Assembly: GCA_002483425.1 (NCBI GenBank)
Contig: DLHW01000071.1
Coordinates: 32,699-96,698 of the forward strand
Direction: 5' to 3'
Length of the DNA: 64,000 nt
DNA from: Methylococcaceae bacterium UBA7658
Lineage (GTDB): Bacteria; Pseudomonadota; Gammaproteobacteria; Methylococcales; Methylomonadaceae
The translations under genes were made by a program, and so were the position numbers. The notes below the pieces were generated by a model. That model was not told the DNA's origin and ran no database searches. It saw only the letters and a program-made list of their open reading frames with translations. This document shows, one piece after another, positions 8,661-17,676 of this stretch. Each line of letters begins with the position of its first letter. Position 1 is the first letter of the stretch.

Positions 8661-11600
8661 ATGGCTGCAAAACACAACGACAGTCGGTCTCGAACTAAAG
8701 CAAAACTCCCTTTTAAAGCATGCCGCAATTTATTATTGTTAACGCTTGCCGGAATTGGAAATCAAGCTTTTGCCGACCCTTTCATTTCAGAATATGTCGA
8801 AGGATCCAGCAATAACAAAGCGCTGGAGATCTTCAATCCCGATACCTCCAGCTTCGATTTGACTAATTGCCAAATCAAAATGTATTTCAACGGTTCGACG
8901 ACGGCAACCATCGCCCACACCTTTGCCAGCGGAACGCTTGCCTCGGGCGACGTATTTGTCTTAGCTAACCCATTATCAACAGCACCTTTGCTGGCATTGG
9001 CCGACGCAACTACCGCTTCAAGCACATGGTTCAATGGCGATGACGCGGTTGAACTAGTATGCCCAAACGGAACAAAAGACATAATTGGACAAATCGGGCT
9101 CGATCCGGGTGCCGAATGGGGAACGGGATTGGTCAGCATGGCTGACAATACCATCCGCCGCAAAAGTGCCGTTTGTGCGGGCGATGTTGACGGCTCAAAC
9201 GCATTTGATCCAGCGCCTGAATGGGACGGCCTTGCGGTCGACACGTTCGACGGCCTAGGCAGCCATAACGCGAACTGCAGCACGACACCCAGCGTTAATC
9301 TGTCGGTCAGCGCCAATAGCAGTAGCGAAACCGACACGACTGTGATTACCGTAACGGCAACTGCTTCGTCTGCAGTCAGCGGCGATCAAACCGTCGATCT
9401 AACGGTCAGCGGCACAGGCATCGATGCAGGCGATTATTCGTTAACCAACATCACTATCGCTATTCTGGGTGGAACGACGACCGGTTCCGTTACCTTTACT
9501 GTGGTGGACGACGCTTTAGTAGAAGGCAGCGAAACCGCAACTTTGACAATCGGCAACCCCTCAACCGGCATCACACTAGGTTCAGCCCTTGCTCAAATCA
9601 TCGCCATTACCGACAACGATGCGGCAATTCCACCGGGCGTTACCGTCACTCAAAGCGGCGGCAATACAGCAATTGCGGAAGGCGGCGCGACCGATTCTTA
9701 CACCCTAGTCCTGAATGCCCAGCCAAGTGCCGACGTAACGATTAACGTTGAGGCCGATGCGCAATTGAGTGTCGATAACGCCGCGTTGACATTTACAACA
9801 GCAAATTGGAACGTTCCGCAAACGGTTACCGTAACGGCGCTTGACGATGCCGTGTTCGAAGGCAGTCACACGGGCGCCATTAGCCATGTCGTATCAAGCA
9901 CAGACGCTGGGTATAACGGTATCGGTGTTACCGGTATTGTTGCCAATATCACCGATAACGACCCGGAACCGGGCACCGCTTGCGGCGATCCGGCGACGAA
10001 AATTTCGGCAGTTCAAGGTAGCGGTCCTATCACCCCGATGAACGGCATCGCCAACACCCGCATCGAAGGGGTTGTGGTTGGCGATTACCAAGGCGCCAGC
10101 AATAATTCGTTGCGCGGTTTCTTCGTGCAAGAAGAAGATACGGATGATGACGGCAATCCGGCAACGTCGGAAGGTATCTTCGTATTCGATGGCAATACCG
10201 CCTTGGCAAGCGTCAACGTCGGTGATCGCGTTCGGGTAACCGGAACGCCTGCCGAGTTCTTCAATATGACGCAAATCGGTACCGTAACCAATGTACAAGT
10301 TTGCGCCACCCATCAAGACATACCGACGCCTGCGGCCTTGACCTTGCCCGTGCCCGGTATTCCGAGCGGCGACCTGACATTGGCGAACGATGCCGTCAAT
10401 GCTTACTATGAACCGTTTGAAGGCATGATGGTGACTATTCCATCCACCTTAAAAGTGTCGGAATATTTCGAATTGGAACGCTACGGCCAGTTGGTGCTGA
10501 CACAAGGTGGACGGATCGCTTCATTCACAAATGTTAACAAACCCAGCGCAAGCGGTTTCATTAATCACCAAATCGAATTGGCAAAACGTCAAATCATTCT
10601 GGACGATAAAAATAATATCCAGAACTTTGCGCTCAGCAACAATCAACCACTGCCTTATCCGACTGGTGGCCTGAGTCTGACCAACCGCTTCCGTGGCGGC
10701 GATGAGATCAGCCATTTAACCGGTGTGCTGCACTGGTCGTTCGCCGGTCAAACCGGTACCGACGCTTGGCGTATCCGTCCGGTCGAAGAATTGTTCGATT
10801 ACCTCTTTACTTCGGCCAATCCACGAAAACCGTTGGCGCCAAATACCCGCGGAACCTTAAAAGTGGCTAGCTTTAACGTCTTGAACTACTTTACGACAGT
10901 CGATACGACGGCAAGTTCGACATCAGGCCCATGCGGCCCTGACGGAGTACAAGACTGCCGTGGGGCGGATTCGACGGCGGAAGTAACCAGGCAAACCGAT
11001 AAAGCGGCGGCGGCTTTATGCGGCATGAATGCCGACATTGTTGGTTTGATGGAAATCGAAAATAACGCCTCTGATTCACTGTCGGCATTGGTAACTGCCG
11101 CCAACTTAAAAACTGGTTGCGGACCTTACGATTTCGTCAACACCGGCACCATCGGCGGCGATGCGATCAAAGTCGGCTTGCTTTACAAAACCACGACTGT
11201 ATCGCCATCAGGTTTGCACGCCTTGTTGAATACAGCGGTCGATCCCCGTTTTATCGATACCAAAAACCGGCCGACTTTGGCGCAAACTTTCACCGAAATC
11301 GCATCCGGCGAGAAGTTGACGGTTGCGGTTAACCACCTGAAATCCAAAGGTTCCGACTGTTTAGACGTGGGTGATCCCGACTTGAACGACGGTCAAGGCA
11401 ACTGTAGCCAGACCCGGAAAAATGCGGCTTTGGCTATGATGGACTGGCTGGCGGCCGACCCGACCGGCAGCGGCGATCAGGATTTCTTGATTATCGGCGA
11501 TTTGAACAGCTATGCTTTGGAAGAAACCATCGATACGGTTGAAAAAGGCGCGGACGATACGCTGAACACACTGGACGATTACACCAACTTGGTAAAATTG

Positions 11601-12272
11601 TTTGGTGGTGCAGGCGCGTATTCGTACGTGTTTGACGGTCAAACCGGTTATCTCGACCATGCCTTAGCCAGCAAGAGTTTGCTCAGCCAAGTGACCAGCA
11701 CTGCCGATTGGCACATCAACTCGGACGAACCGCCGTCTTTCGATTACAACGATACGATCAGAGACACGGGCGAAGCCAGCTTTGAAGCCAAACCTGCGCG
11801 TTTGCCGTTGTACGCAGCTAATCAGTACCGTACGTCGGACCACGATCCGGTCGTTGTCGGCTTAAGGCTAGGTCAAACGATCAACATCATTAACGGCACC
11901 AAAACTGCAAACGTGTTGACCGGCACATCAGGCAAAGACCGGATAACCGGCTTCGGCGGCGCCGATTCCATCACCGGTGGATTGGGCAATGACGATTTTG
12001 TCTACACGGCGTTTATTGAAGGCGCTGACACAATAACCGATTTTAGGTTTTTGCAAGATAAGATCGTATTAACTGCTTTACTGCAAGCTGTACAGTATCA
12101 AGGTAACAATCCGATCATTGACGGTTATGTTAAGTTCGACGTTTCCGGCGTCAACACCATCATTTCAATCGATAGCGACGGTAACGCAGGGCCTCTCGGT
12201 AAACGGAAATTGGTGACTGTTAACAACATCAGTATCAACATCTTAAAAAACGCGGCTAATTTCGTTTTTTAA
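8661..12272 (+). CDS. Secreted ExeM/NucH-type endonuclease with lamin-tail, Calx-beta and RTX-like parts
   Basis: An extracellular DNase of 1203 residues. AAGGA lies 7 bases before the ATG. The signal peptide ends near NQAFA-DPF. Domains in order: lamin-tail domain (about 39-180, ISEYVEGSSNNKALEIFN), a Calx-beta repeat (about 210-310), a second related beta repeat (about 320-430), an OB-like segment (about 440-580), then the endonuclease/exonuclease/phosphatase domain (about 730-1075) with VASFNVLNYF, GLMEIENN, VNHLKSKG, IIGDLNSYA and SDHDPVVVG. All expected catalytic Asp, Asn, Glu and His residues appear present. A single RTX-like segment (GGADSITGGLGNDDF) and a short C-terminal tail follow, suggesting type I or type II export. 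Likely role: extracellular DNA or biofilm degradation and phosphate scavenging. A strong hairpin follows. Confidence 0.9.
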   Translation: MAAKHNDSRSRTKAKLPFKACRNLLLLTLAGIGNQAFADPFISEYVEGSSNNKALEIFNPDTSSFDLTNCQIKMYFNGSTTATIAHTFASGTLASGDVFVLANPLSTAPLLALADATTASSTWFNGDDAVELVCPNGTKDIIGQIGLDPGAEWGTGLVSMADNTIRRKSAVCAGDVDGSNAFDPAPEWDGLAVDTFDGLGSHNANCSTTPSVNLSVSANSSSETDTTVITVTATASSAVSGDQTVDLTVSGTGIDAGDYSLTNITIAILGGTTTGSVTFTVVDDALVEGSETATLTIGNPSTGITLGSALAQIIAITDNDAAIPPGVTVTQSGGNTAIAEGGATDSYTLVLNAQPSADVTINVEADAQLSVDNAALTFTTANWNVPQTVTVTALDDAVFEGSHTGAISHVVSSTDAGYNGIGVTGIVANITDNDPEPGTACGDPATKISAVQGSGPITPMNGIANTRIEGVVVGDYQGASNNSLRGFFVQEEDTDDDGNPATSEGIFVFDGNTALASVNVGDRVRVTGTPAEFFNMTQIGTVTNVQVCATHQDIPTPAALTLPVPGIPSGDLTLANDAVNAYYEPFEGMMVTIPSTLKVSEYFELERYGQLVLTQGGRIASFTNVNKPSASGFINHQIELAKRQIILDDKNNIQNFALSNNQPLPYPTGGLSLTNRFRGGDEISHLTGVLHWSFAGQTGTDAWRIRPVEELFDYLFTSANPRKPLAPNTRGTLKVASFNVLNYFTTVDTTASSTSGPCGPDGVQDCRGADSTAEVTRQTDKAAAALCGMNADIVGLMEIENNASDSLSALVTAANLKTGCGPYDFVNTGTIGGDAIKVGLLYKTTTVSPSGLHALLNTAVDPRFIDTKNRPTLAQTFTEIASGEKLTVAVNHLKSKGSDCLDVGDPDLNDGQGNCSQTRKNAALAMMDWLAADPTGSGDQDFLIIGDLNSYALEETIDTVEKGADDTLNTLDDYTNLVKLFGGAGAYSYVFDGQTGYLDHALASKSLLSQVTSTADWHINSDEPPSFDYNDTIRDTGEASFEAKPARLPLYAANQYRTSDHDPVVVGLRLGQTINIINGTKTANVLTGTSGKDRITGFGGADSITGGLGNDDFVYTAFIEGADTITDFRFLQDKIVLTALLQAVQYQGNNPIIDGYVKFDVSGVNTIISIDSDGNAGPLGKRKLVTVNNISINILKNAANFVF

Positions 12273-12296
12273 ACAGGTTACAACTTCGTCAGTTTG

Positions 12297-12328
12297 TTTG
12301 CCGTCCTTTCCGGGGAAAGGACGGCAAA
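12297..12328 (+). terminator. Strong hairpin after the nuclease gene
   Basis: TTTGCCGTCCTTTCC and GGAAAGGACGGCAAA form a perfect 15-bp inverted repeat with almost no loop. It has no long T run beyond the arm, so it may act as terminator or as 3'-end protection. It is 25 bases after the nuclease stop. Confidence 0.65.
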
Positions 12329-12533
12329 TGCGATATCATATTAATTTTACAATTTTCATGGGAATCGCTATTTTTGCGAAAGCTTGTTTTGGATATTCCA
12401 GACCAAGCCAAGGGCAAAAAACTTAATGCGACCGCTTATGGTTGGACCACCCCATCCGTTCTGCTACTTACGTTTTATCATCCGAAGGTCACAAATAACC
12501 TAAAGGTCATCAGTGGCCGACAAGAAGCGCTAA

Positions 12534-12821
12534 ACTTTTTACGAAATAACTCGACGCGATTTCGTATTGCTTTACATTTTCACTCCACAAACAGCGCTAC
12601 GTGAAAACCTCCAGCTTCTGTCTCGCAGCGTGTGAAAAGAAATAGCAGGAGCATTGGGTGATTTTGGACGACCGATTACCATCGGTCGGGAACCAGTGCG
12701 AAAGGCGAGGATATGCCGAAAATTTTCCGCAAATCCACGGGTTATCGGCGCACTCTATTCAGGTGTACGAACCATGCGAGTTGCCTATTTGGTCGAATTA
12801 TTGGGATTATTGCCCGCGTGA
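12534..12821 (+). pseudogene. Unidentified decayed reading frame with one internal stop
   Basis: One frame reads as plausible protein on both sides of a single TGA at 12633-12635. Before it are DFVLLYIFTPQTALREN and LQLLSRSV; after it KEIAGALGDFGRPITIG, then NPRVIGALYSGVRTMRVAYL to a natural stop at 12819. Composition is protein-like (balanced charge, hydrophobic end) and differs from the surrounding AT-rich filler. No start codon is evident, so the 5' part is missing or frameshifted. I do not recognise the family. The rest of 12330-13284 shows only short frames without ribosome-binding sites and reads as gene-free. Confidence 0.3.
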
Positions 12822-13284
12822 TGAAAAAAGATTACCTTATCCGCTTGAATTATGTAGTTAATTTAGCAAATTATACTTATTCAAGTTTTCACACAATCTT
12901 TGAAAAATTAGAGCGGGTCGCTTGGGCGCAACAATTTAAGAATTTTCCCGGCTATAAGGATTTACAGTTAAACGAAGGAGAGTGTTTACAAAAAGATAGA
13001 CAAACCTAGGAAAAGTTAATTTATTTCAATTCGTTACAAAGAGATATTATTTTTTCTGAAAAAATGTGAGTAATTGATTTTATATTGCTTATTTTCAAAC
13101 CATTTATCTGTGCGTAAACACACACTCTCAAACGAAGATTAAATGAACATTCGGCTCATGATTTTTTGCGCCAGCTCATTTCAACTAAACTTCCCATTTC
13201 GCAACATTATCTTAATAATCTACTATTGTATTTATATGCACTGATATGTAATCCTCTCAATAATCCTCAAACTTAAGCTCTATT

Positions 13285-14757
13285 ATGCCAATAACAGCAC
13301 AGCGCAAATACGACTACTTAGTTTTGTTCATCATAGCCCTTGTATTATCAGGATGCGCTACCCCAGCACCTTCAACCAATGGCTCACATCCATGTCAATC
13401 GATTAGCGCCAATGCCTCTGACGATTTAAGCGCTTACAGCCTTTATATTAATTCAAGCGGCAATCTTTACGATATCGATAAAAATCCTGTGCCTGATCCG
13501 AATGTTTATTTGGGGAAAATATTCGAAAACTATAACCAGGTTGTGAATGCCGACAACCGGATTCAAATGACTGTGTTTATTCATGGCGGTTTGAATACGT
13601 CAAAGAAGGTATCCGACAGAGTTGAAAGCCTATGGAAACCGATGCTTGCAGATTGTAAATACCCGGTGTTTATTTCATGGCGTTCGGGTTTTCCAAGCAA
13701 TTATTTGGATCATCTCCTGTTTCTGAGGCGAGGCGAATACTCCAGTACAGGTGAACCCGGTTCGTTTTTTGACGGTATGTCTTCATTTATTAAAGGCCCG
13801 ATGACATCGCCCTTTGTTCTCATGGAAGATACACTGCGGGCCGTATCCCGAATTCCGGCATCGACTTACCATATCTTAGTTGATCAAAATATTACCGCTC
13901 AAAACATTGCTGATAACTATCTCTCTTCTAATGAAGATGAAGTTAGCCCTGATGTAAATAATTTCGATAGTATTCAATTACATATTAACCCTACGCGAGA
14001 AGACCAAGGGTTGACGTTCGAAGATGTCTGGAGTATCGGTAATCCGATGAAATTATTCACTGCACCTTATGTAGACAGCTTGGGCTCTGGCGCCTGGAAC
14101 TCAATGTTACGTAGGACTGACTTAGTTTTGTCTCGTGATAAGACTATATCAACGAGTCAAACGAACGCTGTCGATCTTACTAATGATCCATTTCGGCAAG
14201 ATTGCAAAATCACAATTAATGAATATCAGACCGCCGTATCGGAGTTCTTCCGTCAGTGGCAATGCCGGTATCCCAGCAAAGCAATCGACATTATCGGGCA
14301 TAGTATGGGTTCTATTATTAGCAACAAGATCATAGCCAAGTATCCTGAAATCAAGTTTTCGCGGATAGTCTACATGGCTGCCGCTTGTCCCTTAAAAGAT
14401 ATAGCTGAAGTTGTTAGTCCTTATCTGAATTATCATCCTGACTCGTTGTTCTATAACCTTTCACTTGAAACGAAACGCGATCAATTTGAAAACTCTTCGT
14501 ATGTCGATGTCGTGCCTCGTGGCAGTTTGCTCTGGTGGTTAGATAATACGATTGCAGACGTTAATTCTTTTCAAGACAGGACGGCAGGTTACTGGCCGAA
14601 TATTTATAAAGCTGCTCCGTTCATTTTTCCAGAGAAAATTCAACACCAAGTGCATTTAACCAAATTTGGCATGGGAATAGATTCGCCGCAGACGCATGGA
14701 AGCTTCGGTGATTTCCCGTTTTGGCAGGAGCGCTTTTGGACCGGAAATCATGATTGA
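13285..14757 (+). CDS. Lipoprotein with alpha/beta-hydrolase fold
   Basis: A 490-residue envelope protein. The N-terminus is a lipoprotein signal (LVLFIIALVLSGC), with the lipidated Cys at about residue 24. A serine hydrolase nucleophile elbow IDIIGHSMGS lies at about residues 337-346. An earlier MTVFIHGGLN segment is typical of the oxyanion strand of alpha/beta hydrolases. A C-terminal TKFGMGIDSPQTHGSFGD segment could supply the catalytic His. The substrate is unknown: lipase, esterase or thioesterase are possible. The gene stands alone and is somewhat AT-richer than its neighbours. Confidence 0.72.
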   Translation: MPITAQRKYDYLVLFIIALVLSGCATPAPSTNGSHPCQSISANASDDLSAYSLYINSSGNLYDIDKNPVPDPNVYLGKIFENYNQVVNADNRIQMTVFIHGGLNTSKKVSDRVESLWKPMLADCKYPVFISWRSGFPSNYLDHLLFLRRGEYSSTGEPGSFFDGMSSFIKGPMTSPFVLMEDTLRAVSRIPASTYHILVDQNITAQNIADNYLSSNEDEVSPDVNNFDSIQLHINPTREDQGLTFEDVWSIGNPMKLFTAPYVDSLGSGAWNSMLRRTDLVLSRDKTISTSQTNAVDLTNDPFRQDCKITINEYQTAVSEFFRQWQCRYPSKAIDIIGHSMGSIISNKIIAKYPEIKFSRIVYMAAACPLKDIAEVVSPYLNYHPDSLFYNLSLETKRDQFENSSYVDVVPRGSLLWWLDNTIADVNSFQDRTAGYWPNIYKAAPFIFPEKIQHQVHLTKFGMGIDSPQTHGSFGDFPFWQERFWTGNHD

Positions 14758-14841
14758 TGAGATTCATCCATGTTTAATACGCTTGTATTTATGATACGGA
14801 TACTTTAGGAGCCTATAACGAGATCAATCGTTTGCCCGGCC

Positions 14842-15711
14842 TTAATCTTCGCTGATAAATGTCCGGTAACTTCTCGGAGGTCTGCCCAGTAGCTGGGTAA
14901 ATCCACCGCTATCGCCGGTATTGCCGGCATTGAGCATCTTCAACGTATCGCTGCAAAAGGGGCTGGCGGAAATAAAATCGCCGATTCGTGCGGTGAGTCC
15001 GACTAAAAGCCCAGGAATACTGATATGCAAGGCGTTAGGGTGCCCCAGTTGTTGCCGGTAGCTATCTAACATGCCGCGCATGTCGGTGGCTTCCTGGCCC
15101 ACACAAGTCACGGTCTGTGATTGTGGATCTGGATCGGCAAGCCAACGGATAATTGCTTCACAAATATCGTCGATATGGACGGGTTGAAGGCGCTGCTTTC
15201 CGCCAGCGGCTAAGGTATGCAATGGCAATCCCGCCAGCAAGCGAAATAGCTTGGCGCTCGCGCCGTCTTCCCCGTAGATGACGGAAGGTCTTAAAATGAG
15301 AAACCTCATATCTTCGGGCAAGGCGTTAAGGAAAGCTTCCGGCGCACGGCGAGTTTGGAAATAGGGCGTTTCGATGCCGCTGTCGATACCTAAGGCGGAA
15401 ACCTGCACAATGCGTTTGACACTGGCTTCTTTACAAGCCGAAAATAAGGCGAGGGGCGTTTGTTCCAGCAACAGGTTCATGGGCTGGTTGGCGCTGTCGC
15501 GTAATACGCCCACCGCATTAATTACGACATCAATGCCCGCCAGCTTAGGCAACCAAGCTTCTGCAGTGGTATCTTTGCAATAATCGACTGCGATGTCCTC
15601 AGTCTGCGAAGGTTTGCGAATGCCTCGAATGACGGTGTGGCCTGCCGTCCGTAATGCGGCTGTTACGTGTCGACCGACAAAGCCGCTTGCACCGTTGATT
15701 AATATTTTCAT
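14842..15711 (-). CDS. NAD(P)-binding SDR-type epimerase/reductase
   Basis: An atypical short-chain dehydrogenase of 289 residues, similar to the NDUFA9-like/NmrA-like group. The Rossmann motif GASGFVGRHV is at residues 7-16 and FLILRPSVIYGEDG matches extended SDRs. The catalytic Tyr-Lys pair is not obvious, consistent with atypical members that bind the nucleotide without classic catalysis. AGGAG lies 9 bases upstream of the ATG. It is the last gene of an operon with a membrane protein and a DCC-type oxidoreductase, an arrangement I recall from other Proteobacteria. Substrate unknown. Confidence 0.8.
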   Translation of the reverse strand: MKILINGASGFVGRHVTAALRTAGHTVIRGIRKPSQTEDIAVDYCKDTTAEAWLPKLAGIDVVINAVGVLRDSANQPMNLLLEQTPLALFSACKEASVKRIVQVSALGIDSGIETPYFQTRRAPEAFLNALPEDMRFLILRPSVIYGEDGASAKLFRLLAGLPLHTLAAGGKQRLQPVHIDDICEAIIRWLADPDPQSQTVTCVGQEATDMRGMLDSYRQQLGHPNALHISIPGLLVGLTARIGDFISASPFCSDTLKMLNAGNTGDSGGFTQLLGRPPRSYRTFISED

Positions 15712-15758
15712 TGAATGTTTCTCCTAAGTTCTTGGTTATCTTGTGCTGGTCGCTGATC

Positions 15759-16155
15759 TTAATGAATAGTTCTAACGGTTTGACATCTTATTTCAAGCCT
15801 CAAGTGCAAATATGTCGGCACATACAAAATGCCGAAATAAAATATCTCCAACCCGGTTTTTACCGATAATTCAACACAGACAAAAGCAATGATTGACAGA
15901 GCAAAACCTGTCAAAGCGAATGCGGCTATGGCTTGATTAAGCTTTTTCCCTCTTTCGAATTGACTGGATAACACATCAAAATAAATGTGCCATAAGGCAT
16001 AGAAAGCGCAAAGTGCTAGTAGGCTGGATAAATTGCTCAGGGGAGAGTCCCCTGTGTTGGAAATCAGAGAGCCGAGCATCAGCATTGAACCAAAAAGACT
16101 AGGGAATAACAGGAGAAAACCTCAATACACGGCTCAGTATTTTCATGCTGGGCAT
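15759..16155 (-). pseudogene. Four-helix membrane protein with an apparent 1-base frameshift
   Basis: The frame from 16085 lacks its beginning: codons just upstream still read hydrophobic protein (FLLLFPSLFGSMLMLG) and then meet a stop. In another frame an ATG at 16155, two bases after the stop of the preceding gene, gives MPSMKILSRVLRF. The two join across a single indel in the run TTTTC near 16112-16118. The repaired protein is about 130 residues with four hydrophobic segments. The tight coupling to the upstream gene (TAG-TG-ATG) supports the repaired start. Either recent inactivation or a sequencing indel. Function unknown. Confidence 0.6.
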
Positions 16156-16157
16156 CA

Positions 16158-16631
16158 CTAAATTCTGTCTTTGGAGGTCAAGCAACGCCCTTCCGCACAC
16201 TTGCGACTAAGCCTTTCTGCTTTCCTTGCCGCATATTTACCCCACAGTCCAAACAATTCAGGCAAGCCGATTTTCGACAAAATATAACGATGGTCGGCAA
16301 CCCAGGGATAAAATTTTTCCGCCCAAGGCCGGGTCAGGCGGCTTCCCCATAGATTGGCGAGGAAAGGTATGCCTATCGTTTGGTATATCACTTCAAATGC
16401 GGTCACGCCAATTAACCAATGACCGTCGGCATCCCTGGCGTGTAAGCGGTTCATCATGTGTTTACGAGTAATTCCCAACTCATGAAATTCAGTATCGTCG
16501 AATTCCGGCGCGGAGCAATCAATGAGCACCAGTTGATCCTTCGTGTCATGCACTTTGATGTTTTGCATTTCACTGTTACATAAGCGGCAGGAGGCATCGA
16601 AATAGATAGTCAAAGGGAAGGTTGTAGTCAT
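16158..16631 (-). CDS. DCC family thiol-disulfide oxidoreductase (DUF393)
   Basis: A 157-residue DUF393 protein. The motif YFDASCRLCNSEM at about residues 9-21 is the thioredoxin-like CxxC; the usual DGxC start is FDASC here. A C-terminal WGKYAARKAERLS segment is typical of the family. GGAG lies 6 bases before the ATG. It is the first gene of a three-gene operon: its stop is two bases before the next start. Probable redox role in or near the membrane; partners are not known. Confidence 0.82.
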   Translation of the reverse strand: MTTTFPLTIYFDASCRLCNSEMQNIKVHDTKDQLVLIDCSAPEFDDTEFHELGITRKHMMNRLHARDADGHWLIGVTAFEVIYQTIGIPFLANLWGSRLTRPWAEKFYPWVADHRYILSKIGLPELFGLWGKYAARKAERLSRKCAEGRCLTSKDRI

Positions 16632-16714
16632 AGTATCTCCAGTATTTTCAGTTATTTCTGTCTTAACAGAAATATAAGGGTAAAAAAAACGCCGTCAACT
16701 TTTTAAAGGAAACT

Positions 16715-16856
16715 CTAAATAAGTCCTTCGACGACCGAAGGAAGTGCCTGTGGAGCAAACTCAGGACGAACGGTTAATAGTTGATTTCGTTCGTACCCAA
16801 AGGGCATAAATGGTGAGCTTGTCTAACTCTCTCCTGAGTGAAGCCGAAGGGCATGA
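16715..16856. repeat. Cluster of REP-like palindromic repeat units
   Basis: The stretch holds several partial copies of a palindrome of the type TTCGACAAGCTCAGGACGAA. Visible pieces are GTCCTTCGACGACCGAAGG, CTCAGGACGAACGG, TTCGTTCGT, GGTGAGCTTGTC and CTCCTGAGTGAAGCCGAAGG. Units alternate in orientation. A related unit lies inside ribD at 41171-41234. The element sits between the sdhB stop and the DCC operon and could fold into hairpins at the 3' end of the sdh transcript. Confidence 0.6.
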
Positions 16857-16893
16857 ATGAAATCAACTTTTTCAGAGATTGCTTAAGCTTATT

Positions 16894-17676
16894 TTATTTA
16901 TCCTTTCGATTAACCAAAAGTTTTTTGGTTTCTGCGATCGCTTTGGCGGGATTCAACCCTTTAGGACAGGTATCGGTACAATTCATGATGGTATGGCAAC
17001 GATACAGTTTGAATGCATCGTCAAGCTGGTCAAGCCGTTCTTCGGTAGTTTCGTCGCGGCTGTCGACCAGCCAGCGATATGCCTGAAGCAGCACTGCTGG
17101 ACCTAAATATTTATCGCTATTCCACCAATAGCTTGGACAGCTGGTCGAACAACAGGCGCACAAGACGCAATCATACAAACCGTCAAGCTTGTCGCGTTCG
17201 GCTTTGCTTTGCAAACGTTCTTTTTCCGGCGGCGTTGAGTTATTGGCCAACCAGGGTTTGATTTCTGCATACTGTTCATAAAAATGGGTCATATCCGGTA
17301 CGAGATCCTTAACTACATCTAAATGCGGCAAAGGATATATTTTGATAGTGCCGGAATATTCGCTTATCGCTTTAGTGCAAACGAGCGTATTTCTGCCATT
17401 TACATTCATCGCGCAAGATCCGCAGACGCCTTCGCGGCAGGACCGCCTGAACGTCAACGTACTGTCTACTTCATTTTTGATATAGATAATGGCGTCCAAA
17501 ACCTTGGTGCCGCAAGCATCGGCATCCAGCTCATAGACATCGATTCGAGGATTTTCTCCCGTTTCGGGATCCCATCGATAAACTTCAAAACGTCGAATAT
17601 TTTTTGTTCCGCTTGGCGCTTTGTATGTTTTGCCCTTGGTCAATACGGAGTTTTTAGGCAGGGTGAATTCGGCCAT
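16894..17676 (-). CDS. sdhB: Succinate dehydrogenase iron-sulfur subunit
   Basis: Electron-transfer subunit of complex II, on the cytoplasmic face of the inner membrane. It is 260 residues long. The 2Fe-2S ligands are in CREGVCGSC, the 4Fe-4S cluster in [17 protein letters not shown], and the 3Fe-4S and shared ligands in [18 protein letters not shown]. All are intact. The N-terminus is somewhat extended relative to the E. coli protein (238 residues). Its start overlaps the sdhA stop region by one base, so the two are translationally coupled. Last gene of sdhCDAB. Confidence 0.97.
   Translation of the reverse strand: MAEFTLPKNSVLTKGKTYKAPSGTKNIRRFEVYRWDPETGENPRIDVYELDADACGTKVLDAIIYIKNEVDSTLTFRRSCREGVCGSCAMNVNGRNTLVCTKAISEYSGTIKIYPLPHLDVVKDLVPDMTHFYEQYAEIKPWLANNSTPPEKERLQSKAERDKLDGLYDCVLCACCSTSCPSYWWNSDKYLGPAVLLQAYRWLVDSRDETTEERLDQLDDAFKLYRCHTIMNCTDTCPKGLNPAKAIAETKKLLVNRKDK

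Noticed and set aside
8515..8742. 75-codon frame before the nuclease gene
   Set aside because: It overlaps the nuclease start in another frame and has no ribosome-binding site.
12713..13009. 98-codon plus-strand frame
   Set aside because: Composition looks random, it conflicts with the more protein-like frame ending at 12821, and it has no ribosome-binding site.
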